Source of the DNA: Paragonimus westermani
Taxonomy: Eukaryota > Platyhelminthes > Trematoda > Plagiorchiida > Troglotrematidae
Direction of reading: 5' to 3'
Assembly: GCA_008508345.1 (NCBI GenBank)
Contig: QNGE01001266.1
Coordinates: 85,489-149,488, forward strand
Length of the DNA: 64,000 bases
Made by a program: the position numbers and the translations under genes. Each line of letters opens with the position of its first letter. Positions within the stretch are counted from its first letter, which is position 1. Positions 11,201-23,200 of this stretch are shown in pieces. Below the pieces are notes generated by a model. It was not told the DNA's origin and searched no databases. It worked only from the letters and a program-made list of their open reading frames with translations.

Positions 11201-14200
11201 GCGTGACCATGGCTGATCGGGTTGCTTCCATGGCTGAGGCTCTACGCGCGGCGGGTTCTTGGCAGCTTGGCGGCAGCGACTGCATTGCCTAACCAGGTCT
11301 TCGATCTGGTTGTCGATCCCAGGCCAGTAAACATAGCTCCTGGCAAGCGCCTTCATACGTCCCGCACCAGGGTGTCCAGAATGAAACTGTTTGAGAACAG
11401 TTTGGCGAAGCGATGAAGGGATGACGACGCGGTCAGCGAACATCAGGCAGGAGTCGACAACTGACAGGGACTCGCGTCGTAGGTAGAACTGACGGAGTTC
11501 ACCAGCTGGTGGGGTTGATGGCCATTGGGTTTGTATGTACGTGATTGCTTGTTGAATGATGCGGTCAGATCCGGAGGCGCGTTTGACATCGGATGCCGTT
11601 GTTGGAGTTGCGCGGATAGCGTCGAGAAACGTTTGGCGTACATCGTTCTCAATGGATAAGGCAGCAACAACAGTGTCTTCTTCAACGGAACGCTGGTTGC
11701 CGATGAGGCGAGAAAGAGCATCAGCTTGGCCAAAATCCTCAGTTCGACGATAGCAGATGTCGAAGTCATAGCTGATGAGAATGGTCGCCCAGCGCTGCAG
11801 CCGGCTGGCAGAATACACAGGTATACCCTTCTTTGAGCCGAAAATGGAAACGAGTGGCTTGTGGTCTGTCAGAAGGGTGAAATGCCGACCGTAAATCATC
11901 TTGTGAAACTTCTTCACAGCAAAGATGAGCGCCAAAGCTTCCTTCTCGATTTGGCCATAGTTCTCAGCATCGGTGAGTGTCCTTGCAGCGTGCATGATGG
12001 CTTCCTCAGACCCGTCGGGGAAGACGTGAGAGATCACAGCACCAGCGCCAGAATTGGAGGCGTCTGCAGCCACAACGATTGGGAGGTTGGGATCGAAATG
12101 GGTTAGCAAGATGTCGGACCCCAGCATAGACTTGATCTTTCCAAAGGTTTGTGCACATTCAGGAGACCAGCGCCACTGTATGTCCTTTCTGAGGAGGTGG
12201 TTTAGGGGAGCTCGAACTTCTTGTAGCGAAGGCAGGAAGTAGCCGTAATGACTAACGAGACCCAGGAACGAGCAAAGAGATGATATCCTTCGGAGGTTTC
12301 ATGTCTTGGATGGCACGAATGTTCTCAGGATCTGGACGGCGGCCGGTAGCGTTGAGAACAAAGCCAAGGTATTTGATGGACGACATGAAAAATTGACACT
12401 TATCTGCTCGGAGCCGAAATCCGTAATCTTGAACCCGTTGGAGAACGGCTGTGATCCGTTCTCGAAGGTCGTCACGCGGTCGGCCAGAAATAATGATGTC
12501 GTCCAAGTAGGCAGCTGTACCAGGCTGGCCGGACAGCATGACATCCATGATCTGCTGGAAGATGGCTGGGGCGGTCTTGACACCGAATGGCACTCTGGTG
12601 TACTGGTAAAGACCGCGATGTGTGTTGATCGTCAGTAGACCACGGGGTTGTGGGGCGACTTCGACCTGCAGGTACGCATCGGCTAGATCGAGCTTGGCGA
12701 AACAGGTTCCACCATTGAGGATCGTGAACAGGTCTTCAGGGACGGGCAGTGGATGGCAGTTAGCTTCCAAAGCAGCATTGAGCCCTGTAGAGAAATCAGC
12801 ATAAATACGAACTGATCCATTGGCCTTTTTCACGACAACGATGGGGGCTGCCCAGGATGAGCAGGTGACAGGCGTCAGCACCCGTAACTTCTCAAGGCGT
12901 TTGAGTTCCTGGTCGACGAGAGGTAAGGCAGCGTTTCGGCCGAAAAACAAGTTGAGCTGCAGGTTTGAAGTGCAAAACCGCTTGGGAACGAGTGCAGCAA
13001 CCAAGACCCTCGTCGAATACCGACCTGAAGCGTTGAATGAGCTCGTCCGCCATGCACGGTGGCTTTGCTGTGGAGGACTGTAATCGATTGAAAATGTGTG
13101 TGATTGATAGTTCTGTTAGGCCGAGTTGTTCAAGCCAATCGAGACCAAGTAGATTGAGATTTGCATCGGAGAGGTAACAAACTCCATCTGTGGTCTCGTT
13201 CTTGAAACTGACACGGCAATGCAATTGCCCAGTTAATTGCACCGTACCACCACAGGCACTGGTGGCGGAAAGGAATGTCAGCTGGACTGGCGGGCTGCCA
13301 ATTGCTTTCCACAGGCGATTGGAAATGATTGTAATATCGGATGCAGTGTCGAGCTGGAGACGAGCTGGGTGTTCGTTGATCAGTACGGACACAAGCTTCC
13401 TGCGTGAGACGACGTCGACTTTGAAAGAGGTAAGTAAGCTGTTGGACCTTGGTTTAGAGTGAGGTGGGCGTGGCCGCTTGTTAGTTGTGCGCTGACTGCC
13501 CAGCGTACGTGATTGACAATAACCGTCCTTGTGGCCCACCCTTTTGCAACGCTGACAGCGGTGTTGCTTGAAGGAGCAGTAACGCGTGTAATGCCATGCG
13601 CCGCAGTGCCAGCATGGGGAGGGCGGCGACTTCTTGGAGGTAGAGTTCACTGGGCGGCTCGTGGGGGATAGTTGTTGCTGTTGCCTTGGATATGTGACTG
13701 TGTTGACAGAGGTTGTGGACTGAGCAGGATTCTGGACCAAGACAGAGTCGTGTTTCAGGTTGAGCAGTCGATCGCCTTTGGTGATGAGGTCCTGAAGGGT
13801 AACTGACTCATCTTGTTGGATCCGATTGAGCAGGCGTGTACGGAGGTCAGCATCATTGGTGGACTGGAGGCCGCAGACAAAGATGAGGCTTTTGATTTGA
13901 TCCTCCGTGAGGGAGGATAGCTTGAATCTCTCGCATTCGCGATTTACGATGGCAGCTTAGGTGACAAGATCATCCGAGTCCCGTTTGGTCAGCTTGAGGC
14001 AGTGGTACCGCAAGTTGAATAGAGATGACTGGTCACCGAATATTTGCGACAATGTACTGACCGTCTCATTGAAATTGATGTCACGTGGGCTCTTGGGCAG
14101 GATGAAGTCGGCGTACCGCTCGTGCTCCGCAGGGCCAAGTTTGCGGAGAAGAAGCCAAACCTTCCACGAATCGTTCTGATTGGCAAATTCGATACGAAAT

Positions 14201-17200
14201 AGGTCATAGTATCGACGGGACCAAGAGTCGAATGTCACGTTCGCATGCGGGTCGTAGATGAATTCGGAGATACCCGTTGCCAAACTGTCCACGTACTGCG
14301 CACTACCAGATTGTGCGGGTTGGCCCAGACTCGTATTGGACAATCGCTGGACAATCATCTCCACAAGGTTCATCTGCTGCTGCAACAACGGCTTAACGTC
14401 ATTACCGTCCAACGCCATTGATCATAAATGACACCCGTCGCCAACTGTTACGACCCCCTGAGAGAGGAAGGCAAGAACGGACAGGAAGACTGCGAGCAGT
14501 ACGTTGATCACGAACGAAACGCAACGATATCGCAAACGACACGAATAATCAGAACGCAAGTACTCGGACCCAACTCTCGCAACTTAGACCCCTCCAACAA
14601 GAAAGGAAAAAGACGGCCTTCAGACGAACTTTATTTGCTGCTCAGTCCGAAGGCAAAACAGTGGTTCAAAACGGCTGTATTGATAGGTTTTCGGTGGCCT
14701 TGGTCCTAGGACACTGAACGGACCAATCAGAAGCAAGCGCGCGAACTGGAATCTTCCAGAATGATGGTGGGCATTCGAGTTCTCAAAATAGAAGCATCTA
14801 TTTCCCTTGGGGAATATAGCGAGTTTTTGGGAAAAAGTGCTTTTCTCAACAGAGGTCATCTCTGTTCCGCACAAGTGAAGAAAATAATCACGCGTGTGTA
14901 TTATTCAGTATCGTATTATGTGTGGTCCATTGCACTAATGTGGAAACTGTTTAATATTTGTACTGAAGTGTGTGAAGCCGACACGTGTTGTTAAGTTATT
15001 CTGACATTGTGGATAGAACTGATTACCAGAGCGCGTTAGAGGTCTGATTGGGTACACAATTACTATTACAAGTTCTCCCTGATTAATTGCAGGCTATGGG
15101 ATGTTCACTGACCGTCTGGACCACCTCTGATTACAGAGTTCAGGATTGTGCGTACTTATACTCATGACTTTGCTAACGTCCATTCTGGGTATATTTATTG
15201 GGTCTCTCCACGACGACCACTTGGCGATAACACGGGGTGCAAAACCCGCAGACGGATCTGTATGGCAGCCAGCCGCACATGACCAAACGTCAGATGGACA
15301 TTCGGTTACCAGAGTTTAAGCAATTGAAACCCAATATCTGTGACTAGACAAAGAGAGTGATGAGGCTGTTGAGTTCGAGTCAGTACCATAAGCTTTCTAC
15401 TGTGTGCACAGGCACGCACTGTCAAACTGAGCTTCTCTCACTCGTTTTGGTTTCAGTGGCATAGTCGATCAGTCAGGCCTGGTAAGGTGGGCATTGTTGG
15501 TTAGCCGGTTGATTTTTAAGCGGAATTCTTCATGTTGGTTGATAGATAATCCGTTGCATATGAATGGGACCAACTTATCCCGTTGTGAAATAGAATGTGA
15601 ACAATCGGAGGGCTACTGCTAAACTGAAGCAAGAACTACATGATCGAAGTTTTGTAGGTATCGTCGTTATATTGCCCCCATCTATACAGCTTGTTCTCTA
15701 CATAAAACTCTTGAAAATGAAAAGAAAATGTGATTTACATCGGATAAAAATGATGATTGAACAAAGCGATAACGCACCTTCAATCTGCTCTCAGCTATTG
15801 TGTTGCGTATGGTGGTTTGGGCTGAAGCTGCGGATCCAGGAATATGTGTCCTCCAAGTTGATGTCAATGTTCCCAAATAGGTTACATGAGGAATCCTAAG
15901 CGGTTCCTGCGTAATGGCTAGAACCATGCTTGGGTCACAGCTTACGTTGTTCAATCGACTGCTCACCAACCCGTACCTGACAACACGTCACATGTGAATG
16001 GCAGCAAGCACTGGAATGCTGGAGGTTGAGCCTTGCTCAGTTAAACGTTATTTCTTTTCACATCTTATTGAACCGAATATTTATGATGTCATAAAGTTTC
16101 GTACGGAAATCACACCAAATTCAAGTGAAACTTCAGAGTGAGTCAAAAATGACTGCACTGTAGCAACAGGATAACGCAACAAGGAGATCACAAACGTAAA
16201 TACAAATCGACCAAATAAGGTCACGGAGTTCGATTATTTTTTGTTTACATGAGCTTTCAAGGATCCATAAAGAAGGTTACTAGTCATTCGCATCAGATAT
16301 AGCAAAAGCTCTTATCAGATTCTATCTCAATAAGGAGTCAACTGGTCAAGGAACCTCGAACGTCGGCACCAACCGCTGGATGCCAGCTCTTTTTAGTCCG
16401 CTCTCCCGTATCATTAAGCTTACCGAAGACAACCTGAGTGAGTTAGGCTTATTTATCTAGTGCGCGTTATCGCACCAAGAGCAAAAAAACTAAAAGCATT
16501 GATTCGAGCTCGGCGACTCCACTTTCCGTCTTGTCTAGTGATTACAAGCGGAGGGTTGCAATTGCCTAGGTTCTTTTTGCAGACAGTCTATCATTTGGTC
16601 ATGAAGGCCATAGAATTCGATCTCGTTAAATGCAACGCAGAAATGTTGACTTTATACATTTTTATTAAGCTTGTTTGTTTGTATTTTCCACGTTTTTTCA
16701 CGAGTTGATGCCAAACGTTAGTGGCAGCTCGAGCCGTAATACACACATATACAGTAGTCGCCAGCATTTTGATTTATTCATTTGTCATCTGACCAGTTAA
16801 CAGTTTGCTGTTATGTTTATAATCGATTTGTCCGTGTAAGATACCTTGAACTAGTCACAGAGCCATTGGAATGAATGTTGGAAGTGATTCTTTGGTTTAC
16901 TGATGTCGGTAAAGTAGAGTAATTCATGGAAGTTACTTATAACCAGACAGAAAACACAAGACCTTCTGAAGCATACCAATACAAACACTCATTTATACCA
17001 GCCTTAGCTGGCCTACTTTCAGTGACAGTTTCTTTGTTGAATAAGTCCACAACAAACATTGGTTTGCTTCCGATTGTAGTCGTTCGCTTACTGTATTCCA
17101 GAATCTGCAAAATTTCATCACACTACATATGCTGTACCGGCGTCTCTGAGTAATATATGATTACGACTTAATATTGAGTAACTTATGCATAGTTTGTTCA

Positions 17201-20200
17201 TGTTTCTCTGGTTGGAATGCACACTGTCAACTGCAAAACACAAATGCAACATAGTCGTTATTTGTGGGACGTGTCCCTGAACCCGTTCGCTGTAATTTGA
17301 TATGTTTGAGGTCGTGCTTGCAGTCATGTCGTTCGAACACGATCCTCAGTTGTTACCGAATACATCGTTGTTAGTCTGATTCTGGAAAGAACTGATGCGT
17401 TTTTACTATTCAGTGTCTGTATTGTGTTGTCATTTCACCCACTGTAAATGTTGCAACACAGTTCCTACCTATTCAATAGCCACTGATTAACACTGATGAA
17501 CCTAATTCAGAAACGAATGGTCATTGGTTGGATACCAGTGGTCTCGAGCCAAAAAACAATAATCAGCAGCTAAATCCCGACAGGAAAACCCGCGATTGTA
17601 TAGCTGCTGTATAACGGTAGCATTTTCACTGTTGCCCTTCTTAGTGTGAGTGAGTTGATGAAAATAGTATTCTGTTTTTGATAGCATAGTCTCGTCAGTT
17701 TCCTCTATTGTTGAGAGATAAGCCCGCGAAGCACTCATCCTCACCGTTGTTTGCGGCGTTTGAAAAAGGCCTGGTTGTTGTTGTTGCAGGAAACGGTGCA
17801 TATTAACAGACCTGATCTGCTGTCATGTTGCATATGAACAAACTTGCTGTGTTTGACCCCGTTTTCTAGGTGCTTCAGGAGATTGGCCATGCGGAATTTC
17901 ATAATCCAACATCTTCATCCACTTGCTTTTTGCGTACAGATAGCTTTGTTTTTCTACACCACCACTATCTGTTGCAACACTACTTCTTTCATACTCGTTG
18001 CCATACCTGCACCCGATTGGCCTTTTGGAATTGGGTGTGACCCATGTGGAGGATTGTGGTCTAGCTACAAACAAGACTGCCAAACTGGGCCCACATAGCC
18101 TTTTTTCAGCATAAAGAAACGTACATCGAAAGATTAATCTTTACGAACTGGGTATTGTGATCGAACTTGATATCTGCATGAGGATGGGTGCACACAATGG
18201 TACCTATCGCTTATCAAGGTCCAACTGAATGCTTTTTCGATGGAGGCATCGCAATGCCCCGGGTAGTTTGTTTTGAAGCTCACATGCTTCGCTTGATTTC
18301 TTGCGATTCACTATGGTCTCATCTGAATGGTATGGTAAACTGTTTATGTGAGTTGTGGGCTGCAAATCACAACTGATTGTTTCTAGCTTACTTAAAATGG
18401 AGTGAAAAGGATGCACCATGACAAGCTTCTACTGCTATTCCACCTTTTAACGAGTTATTTTTCTTACTATCAAGCCGACAACAGTCAATTTTTTAGACAA
18501 CAAACTCACGAGTGTCAATCAAGAGGTGTGATGAGAATTCTTGAATGATATCTGTATCAAATTAATTATGCACAAAAGTTTGAAAACTGTCCACCACCAC
18601 TCCGGACTGCCATGATGCTCCTAAGCTGAAGCACTGACCTAACGCTATCAGACCAATTAAGCATCAAATGCCTTGAAACCAGACACTTCCCTTAAGTACT
18701 TAGTTGACATTACAATTCCCAGACCGTATTACAAGTGTCCTTGGCCTGAACTAAATGTAGGGTGACTGAGACTCGGACGTTTTAACACTTCATTAAGTAG
18801 TTGTATTGTCGTACCAAACAGATTTAAACTGACCGACTGAGAATGCGGAACATTTGAAAGCTTCAACAGATGTGTCCATACCTTCTTGTAAGGCGTAGCC
18901 AAGCCTAGGTTTGTTGTAGGATTAGTGGCTGTTATCGGATTGACAATAAAAATGATCTGCTACGAGGTGGAGTGACAGTACAACTTTATCGTGGAGTTTA
19001 CTTGTTTTATCATTTGAGCCATCTGGGTGGATTTCTACATGTATTTACGAGAATGGCGTTTATTAACGGAACAGGGTTCGGGTAGATACACCTGTTGAAC
19101 GCTGGCATTTTGTTTTAAACATTTGGACTGTTGTGAGGCCTAGCTAGGTTTTGTTCCACATCGTGGAAGTGACACCAGTGCGGTAGGATGTGTGACAGAT
19201 CCGTTCTGAGCATGTCCACAAACTGGGTTATGTGCCGTCAATCGCCTACGTCTGATCGATCACGTCTACAGGCTGGCGGGCTCGCTACACAGACGTGCCA
19301 CAGCCCGCCGCCAAAATAGTGGAAAATTTTACCCCGTCACCCATTCTGCCAACATCGTCATTTTGACGACATTTTGTCTCGACAGTTATTGTCTATGGCA
19401 GGACCATCTCCGACGCGTGTTCATCGGGCGTTGTTATCACGTTTAGCGTCATTCAGAGATCGGCGGTTAATCTCCACGTAGGTTATCAGACTCAGGATAA
19501 CGACAACGTGTACAGCTGTGATTACAGACTTCCTTGTGGGCGACGCGTATAAATACAAATCCATCACTTTGTCAGGGCTATGTTCAAATACCCATCTGTA
19601 AAAAATTGTTCGGTATATGTCTGCTTGTGCCAATCTGCTGCGGACGCCTTTGTGTGGGTAGACTGCATTTAAATCCGCAATTACTTTGGGGAGTATACGA
19701 CATAGCGGATGTTGACCAACTATACAGGTGTAAATCAATCAGGTCACCTTAGAAAAATAGGGTCTGGAATTATTGTAAATAAGCTGCCAATCATAGCAGA
19801 CCGAAACTCTCACAACTTGCATGTTGTGTTGTTATACTTATGGGCCTACGTAACTTCTAACTTCCAGTTTGCTACCATCTCGTACAGGCTGCAATAGATA
19901 AGTGCTAAATCGGTTCATTTAAGTCATGTTCTAGTTACAGTGGAGCTCTCAGATTTGTATTAGGATTTCACGTAATTACCAGCTTGCGACGCACATCTTC
20001 ACTGACTGTGATCAACAGGACCCATGCACTCAGTCTTGGCACAACGCGTTAGTCTTGTCTCAACATTGAAATGTTTGACACTTTTCCCCTCTATGTTTAA
20101 TAACTCGACCTATGCAATTATGTCACAAAGTGGTATGCAAACCGACGATCGATGTCTTCCTCTCAGTTTGCTCGTGACGACCTTTTGAATGAGCTGTATG

Positions 20201-23200
20201 GTCGGAGCTTCGGTGTAACACATCCAGTCATTCAAAGCTGTCATATCGAGCGCATCTTATCAAGCCCCCATCATCTGATAACATACCTTTTGTTGTAATT
20301 CTGTCAACAGTATCAACGCCGTTACATTTATTTCTCATATCAAATAAAGCCACCCTGAGACTCATCTTGTGAATCTATTTTACACATGGGTTTCGAGGTA
20401 TAGTTGAATAGTCGATGTGAACCTTTTGGTTTTGCAACTAAATGACAATACATTACTACCTTGTTTCATTTACCCTTCTTCTGACAAGTTGCGCCAGATT
20501 CAAGTTAAGCTCTTAATCCCATTTTCAACTGGTATCCTTGGAACAGAAACACGACTCAAGTTTTATTGTTGTTGTTGAAGGTCGTCCGTTGCGTGTGTGT
20601 CCTGAGGGGCTACCGGGATTTGAACTTCAGTGATTATTTCCATGAAGTAATCGTGTTGACCACCTTGACATCGACCACGCATTAGTTTCGACCGCATTGG
20701 CACATGTACATACTTACTTGGATGGATGTATGCCGCACATTAATTTGAGTAATGTATAACTGCAATCGAATGTGAACGCCAGAACAGTGTGGAACTTCAA
20801 ACCCCCAGAACAGTAAAAGTAACCCGTCCTGTTTGGTTTACAGAATCACCACAAATAAGGGTCTTGAGGAGTTGTCATATGTCACCAAAATGCTCTTAAT
20901 GTTTTTTGTTCAGAAATGTGTGGCAGATTGATGCAGTTCCAATAAAACAACACGGTGAAGTTGTTTTGTTGAGCGAGGCGAAAAATGGGTCAAATTGTTT
21001 TGATATGATTCGTGACGGGAAATGTGAACTACCAAAACAACCGTTGAGTAACCAAGTTGGAATTGGACCTCATTTTCCCTTCTACTGGAAATACTTTCAA
21101 CCACTTGAAATAAGCGTCGATGACAACGAGTAAGTTAGTTCCACAATCAACTGGGGAAATCAACGTGTAAGCGAGACCAAGGACTTCTTGGTAGGATCAA
21201 GACTCTAATAAGATTTGTATCGGGTTCCAGGCGGACTTAGGACAAAGGGAACAGCTTTGCAGCATTATTTTTTATTGCAACATCGTTCCCAGACCAATGG
21301 AAAAAACTTTATACCAGAGGCTTTGTGCGACTAATCCCAGGGTTGGCTGTACGGAACGACTTGATAGAGTGCTACTGAGATGCCCATGCTATCGGCACAT
21401 AGTAGACCTGAATTCGATAGTCGGTACTGACCCCCTGCAGAGAAAGAGTTGAGGTAACTTCCTGTTCAACTGGAACATTGATTAAGATCCTCATACAGAC
21501 CTGAAGGCCTGCTGAAGCGCTTTGTTTTCTTGGGTGGCAGACTTGGTTTGTTTGAAAGCAATTGGCAATGATAAAAGAAAGATTGGTTGACATAATTCTC
21601 AACTGTAATGGAGGCTACATCGACATTTTCAATGGAACCTGTATGCGAGCCACAGTATCTTCTGATCAGGCTCGAGGTTGTTTTGAATTGATTAATGACT
21701 GATCTCGCACACTTCTTGACACTTGTGACCAGTGACAAGTGCATCCTTGCTCAACAGTTAAATAAATGGTTCGCAAATTTCGTGCATGACAAGCAGGAAG
21801 GGACTGTAATGGTCCACCGGATCCGGAGAAAGTCAGACTTGTTAGGTCGGTGGACTTTTCTGAATCGCGATGACGTAAACCCCGATGTATTCTGCTACTT
21901 TGATGGTGATCGGGCGTGTGCACTGACTAGGACTTCGGCTCTTCCAAGCACGACCATGTAAGACTGGCCTGAGGGGAACAGTTACATGAAAGATAGATGC
22001 ACTCATAAGATTGTTTGTAGAACTACTGACCGTGTAAAGGTACTTAAACGGTGAGACAAGTATTGTGGACATACAAAAGAATCATTCTTTTCACCTGCGG
22101 CACTGCTGTTCTCCGACTGAAGAAGGAAGGTGCCAGGAAGAGTATCCCCAAATACGAGAGCCCACCGGTCGCCTAACAGTTGACCGTGACTACCGAGGTG
22201 TTATCAAATACGGTAGAAAACTTCCTGTATCTATCAAAAGCCTGGTGTAGCTTCGAATGCATCCAATACCCGCAGCAGTGATCAGAATCCGGCAGCATTT
22301 TCTTATTCGCGGCCCTCTTGGGCCAAGCAGGCACTTTACTACCATGCGGTTGACATTTGAGCCATTGATTTCGGGTGGAATCTTTCAAGAAAACCCTGTC
22401 TTCGGACTTTGAGTTGAGCCTCTCAACTCAACTCCTCACGACGCAAACGACCTGGAGTGTCACTGTTTGTCGTTCTCCATTGACAGGGGTGTTATTCATC
22501 CATCACGATTTTCGCGTTTTATTTCGCAGACTTATTTTTCTTTCCCTCCTGTGCGTTCGGGCGATAATTTCTTTCTGACGCCAAGACAACTTGTAGATGG
22601 AACCTTCAGTTTCCGTTTCCTCCTCCAAGTAGGTCGACAAGCTGCCTTGAAAGTTCCTCTAACAGATCTAGAGCTGGATGTGTACTCTGTTTGGTAGACG
22701 CGAATATGCGACTCTTTTGTCCTTTTCCTCTTGATTTCACTTTTATGTGACTATCCATTCAAGTACTTCTCTCTCAGGGTTTGTGATGACGCCAAAACTG
22801 AATCCTGCTGTCAAATTTGAATAGGGATCTCGGTGAGTTCTAAAGCAGAGTAGCTTTTGCCCGGTTAGATCCCAACGAACAGTCACCTGTGAGATGTCAG
22901 ACTCAATACACCGGTTAATTCCATCTGCGCAGATTAGAGGAAAGTTGTGTCCATTGTATCGGTGTACGCTCCAACGAATGGTCGATGAGGTGCATTGAAG
23001 AATTCGTTCTAGAACGACTTCGTCGAACTCATTAAACAGAGTAACCATATAGACCTCATCATACTAGTTTTATCGATTACCGCTGGGTCACCTAAGCATA
23101 ATCCTGCACCTGGAATTAACATTTCGTTCATTACTCGTGGAACGTTTGTCAGGTGGGTGGTGACGCAAAATGAGAGACGGTTGTTATGGGATAGATCACG

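Larger units (their letters stand above)
9879..14851 (-). mobile_element. Ty3/gypsy LTR retrotransposon, Mag-clade type, defective
   Basis: A 4973-bp element inserted antisense in intron 6 of BCKDHA. It has two 406-bp LTRs (9879-10284 and 14446-14851) that differ at four positions by eye, and a perfect 5-bp target duplication GAGGT at 9874-9878 and 14852-14856. Internally, on the minus strand, come a primer-binding site, gag with two CCHC knuckles, protease, reverse transcriptase, RNase H, integrase and a polypurine tract. The gag knuckle spacing and the reverse transcriptase wording ([19 protein letters not shown]) point to the Mag clade. It is disabled by one in-frame stop in gag, two frame changes in pol and a replaced integrase catalytic residue. 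Its GC content is visibly higher than the surrounding intron. Confidence 0.95.

Noticed and set aside
14620..14874. 84-codon open frame through the LTR on the minus strand (also at 10053-10370)
   Set aside because: It lies within the LTR and reads across both LTR copies into different flanks. No known LTR-encoded protein fits, so it is taken as chance.
20906..21133. Plus-strand frame of 75 codons inside intron 6 as an extra BCKDHA exon
   Set aside because: The protein is complete without it and exon 6 joins exon 7 within a single conserved Arg codon.
21372..22250. Continuation of the fossil gypsy element (RNase H/integrase)
   Set aside because: Several open frames exist, but none shows RNase H or integrase motifs convincingly.
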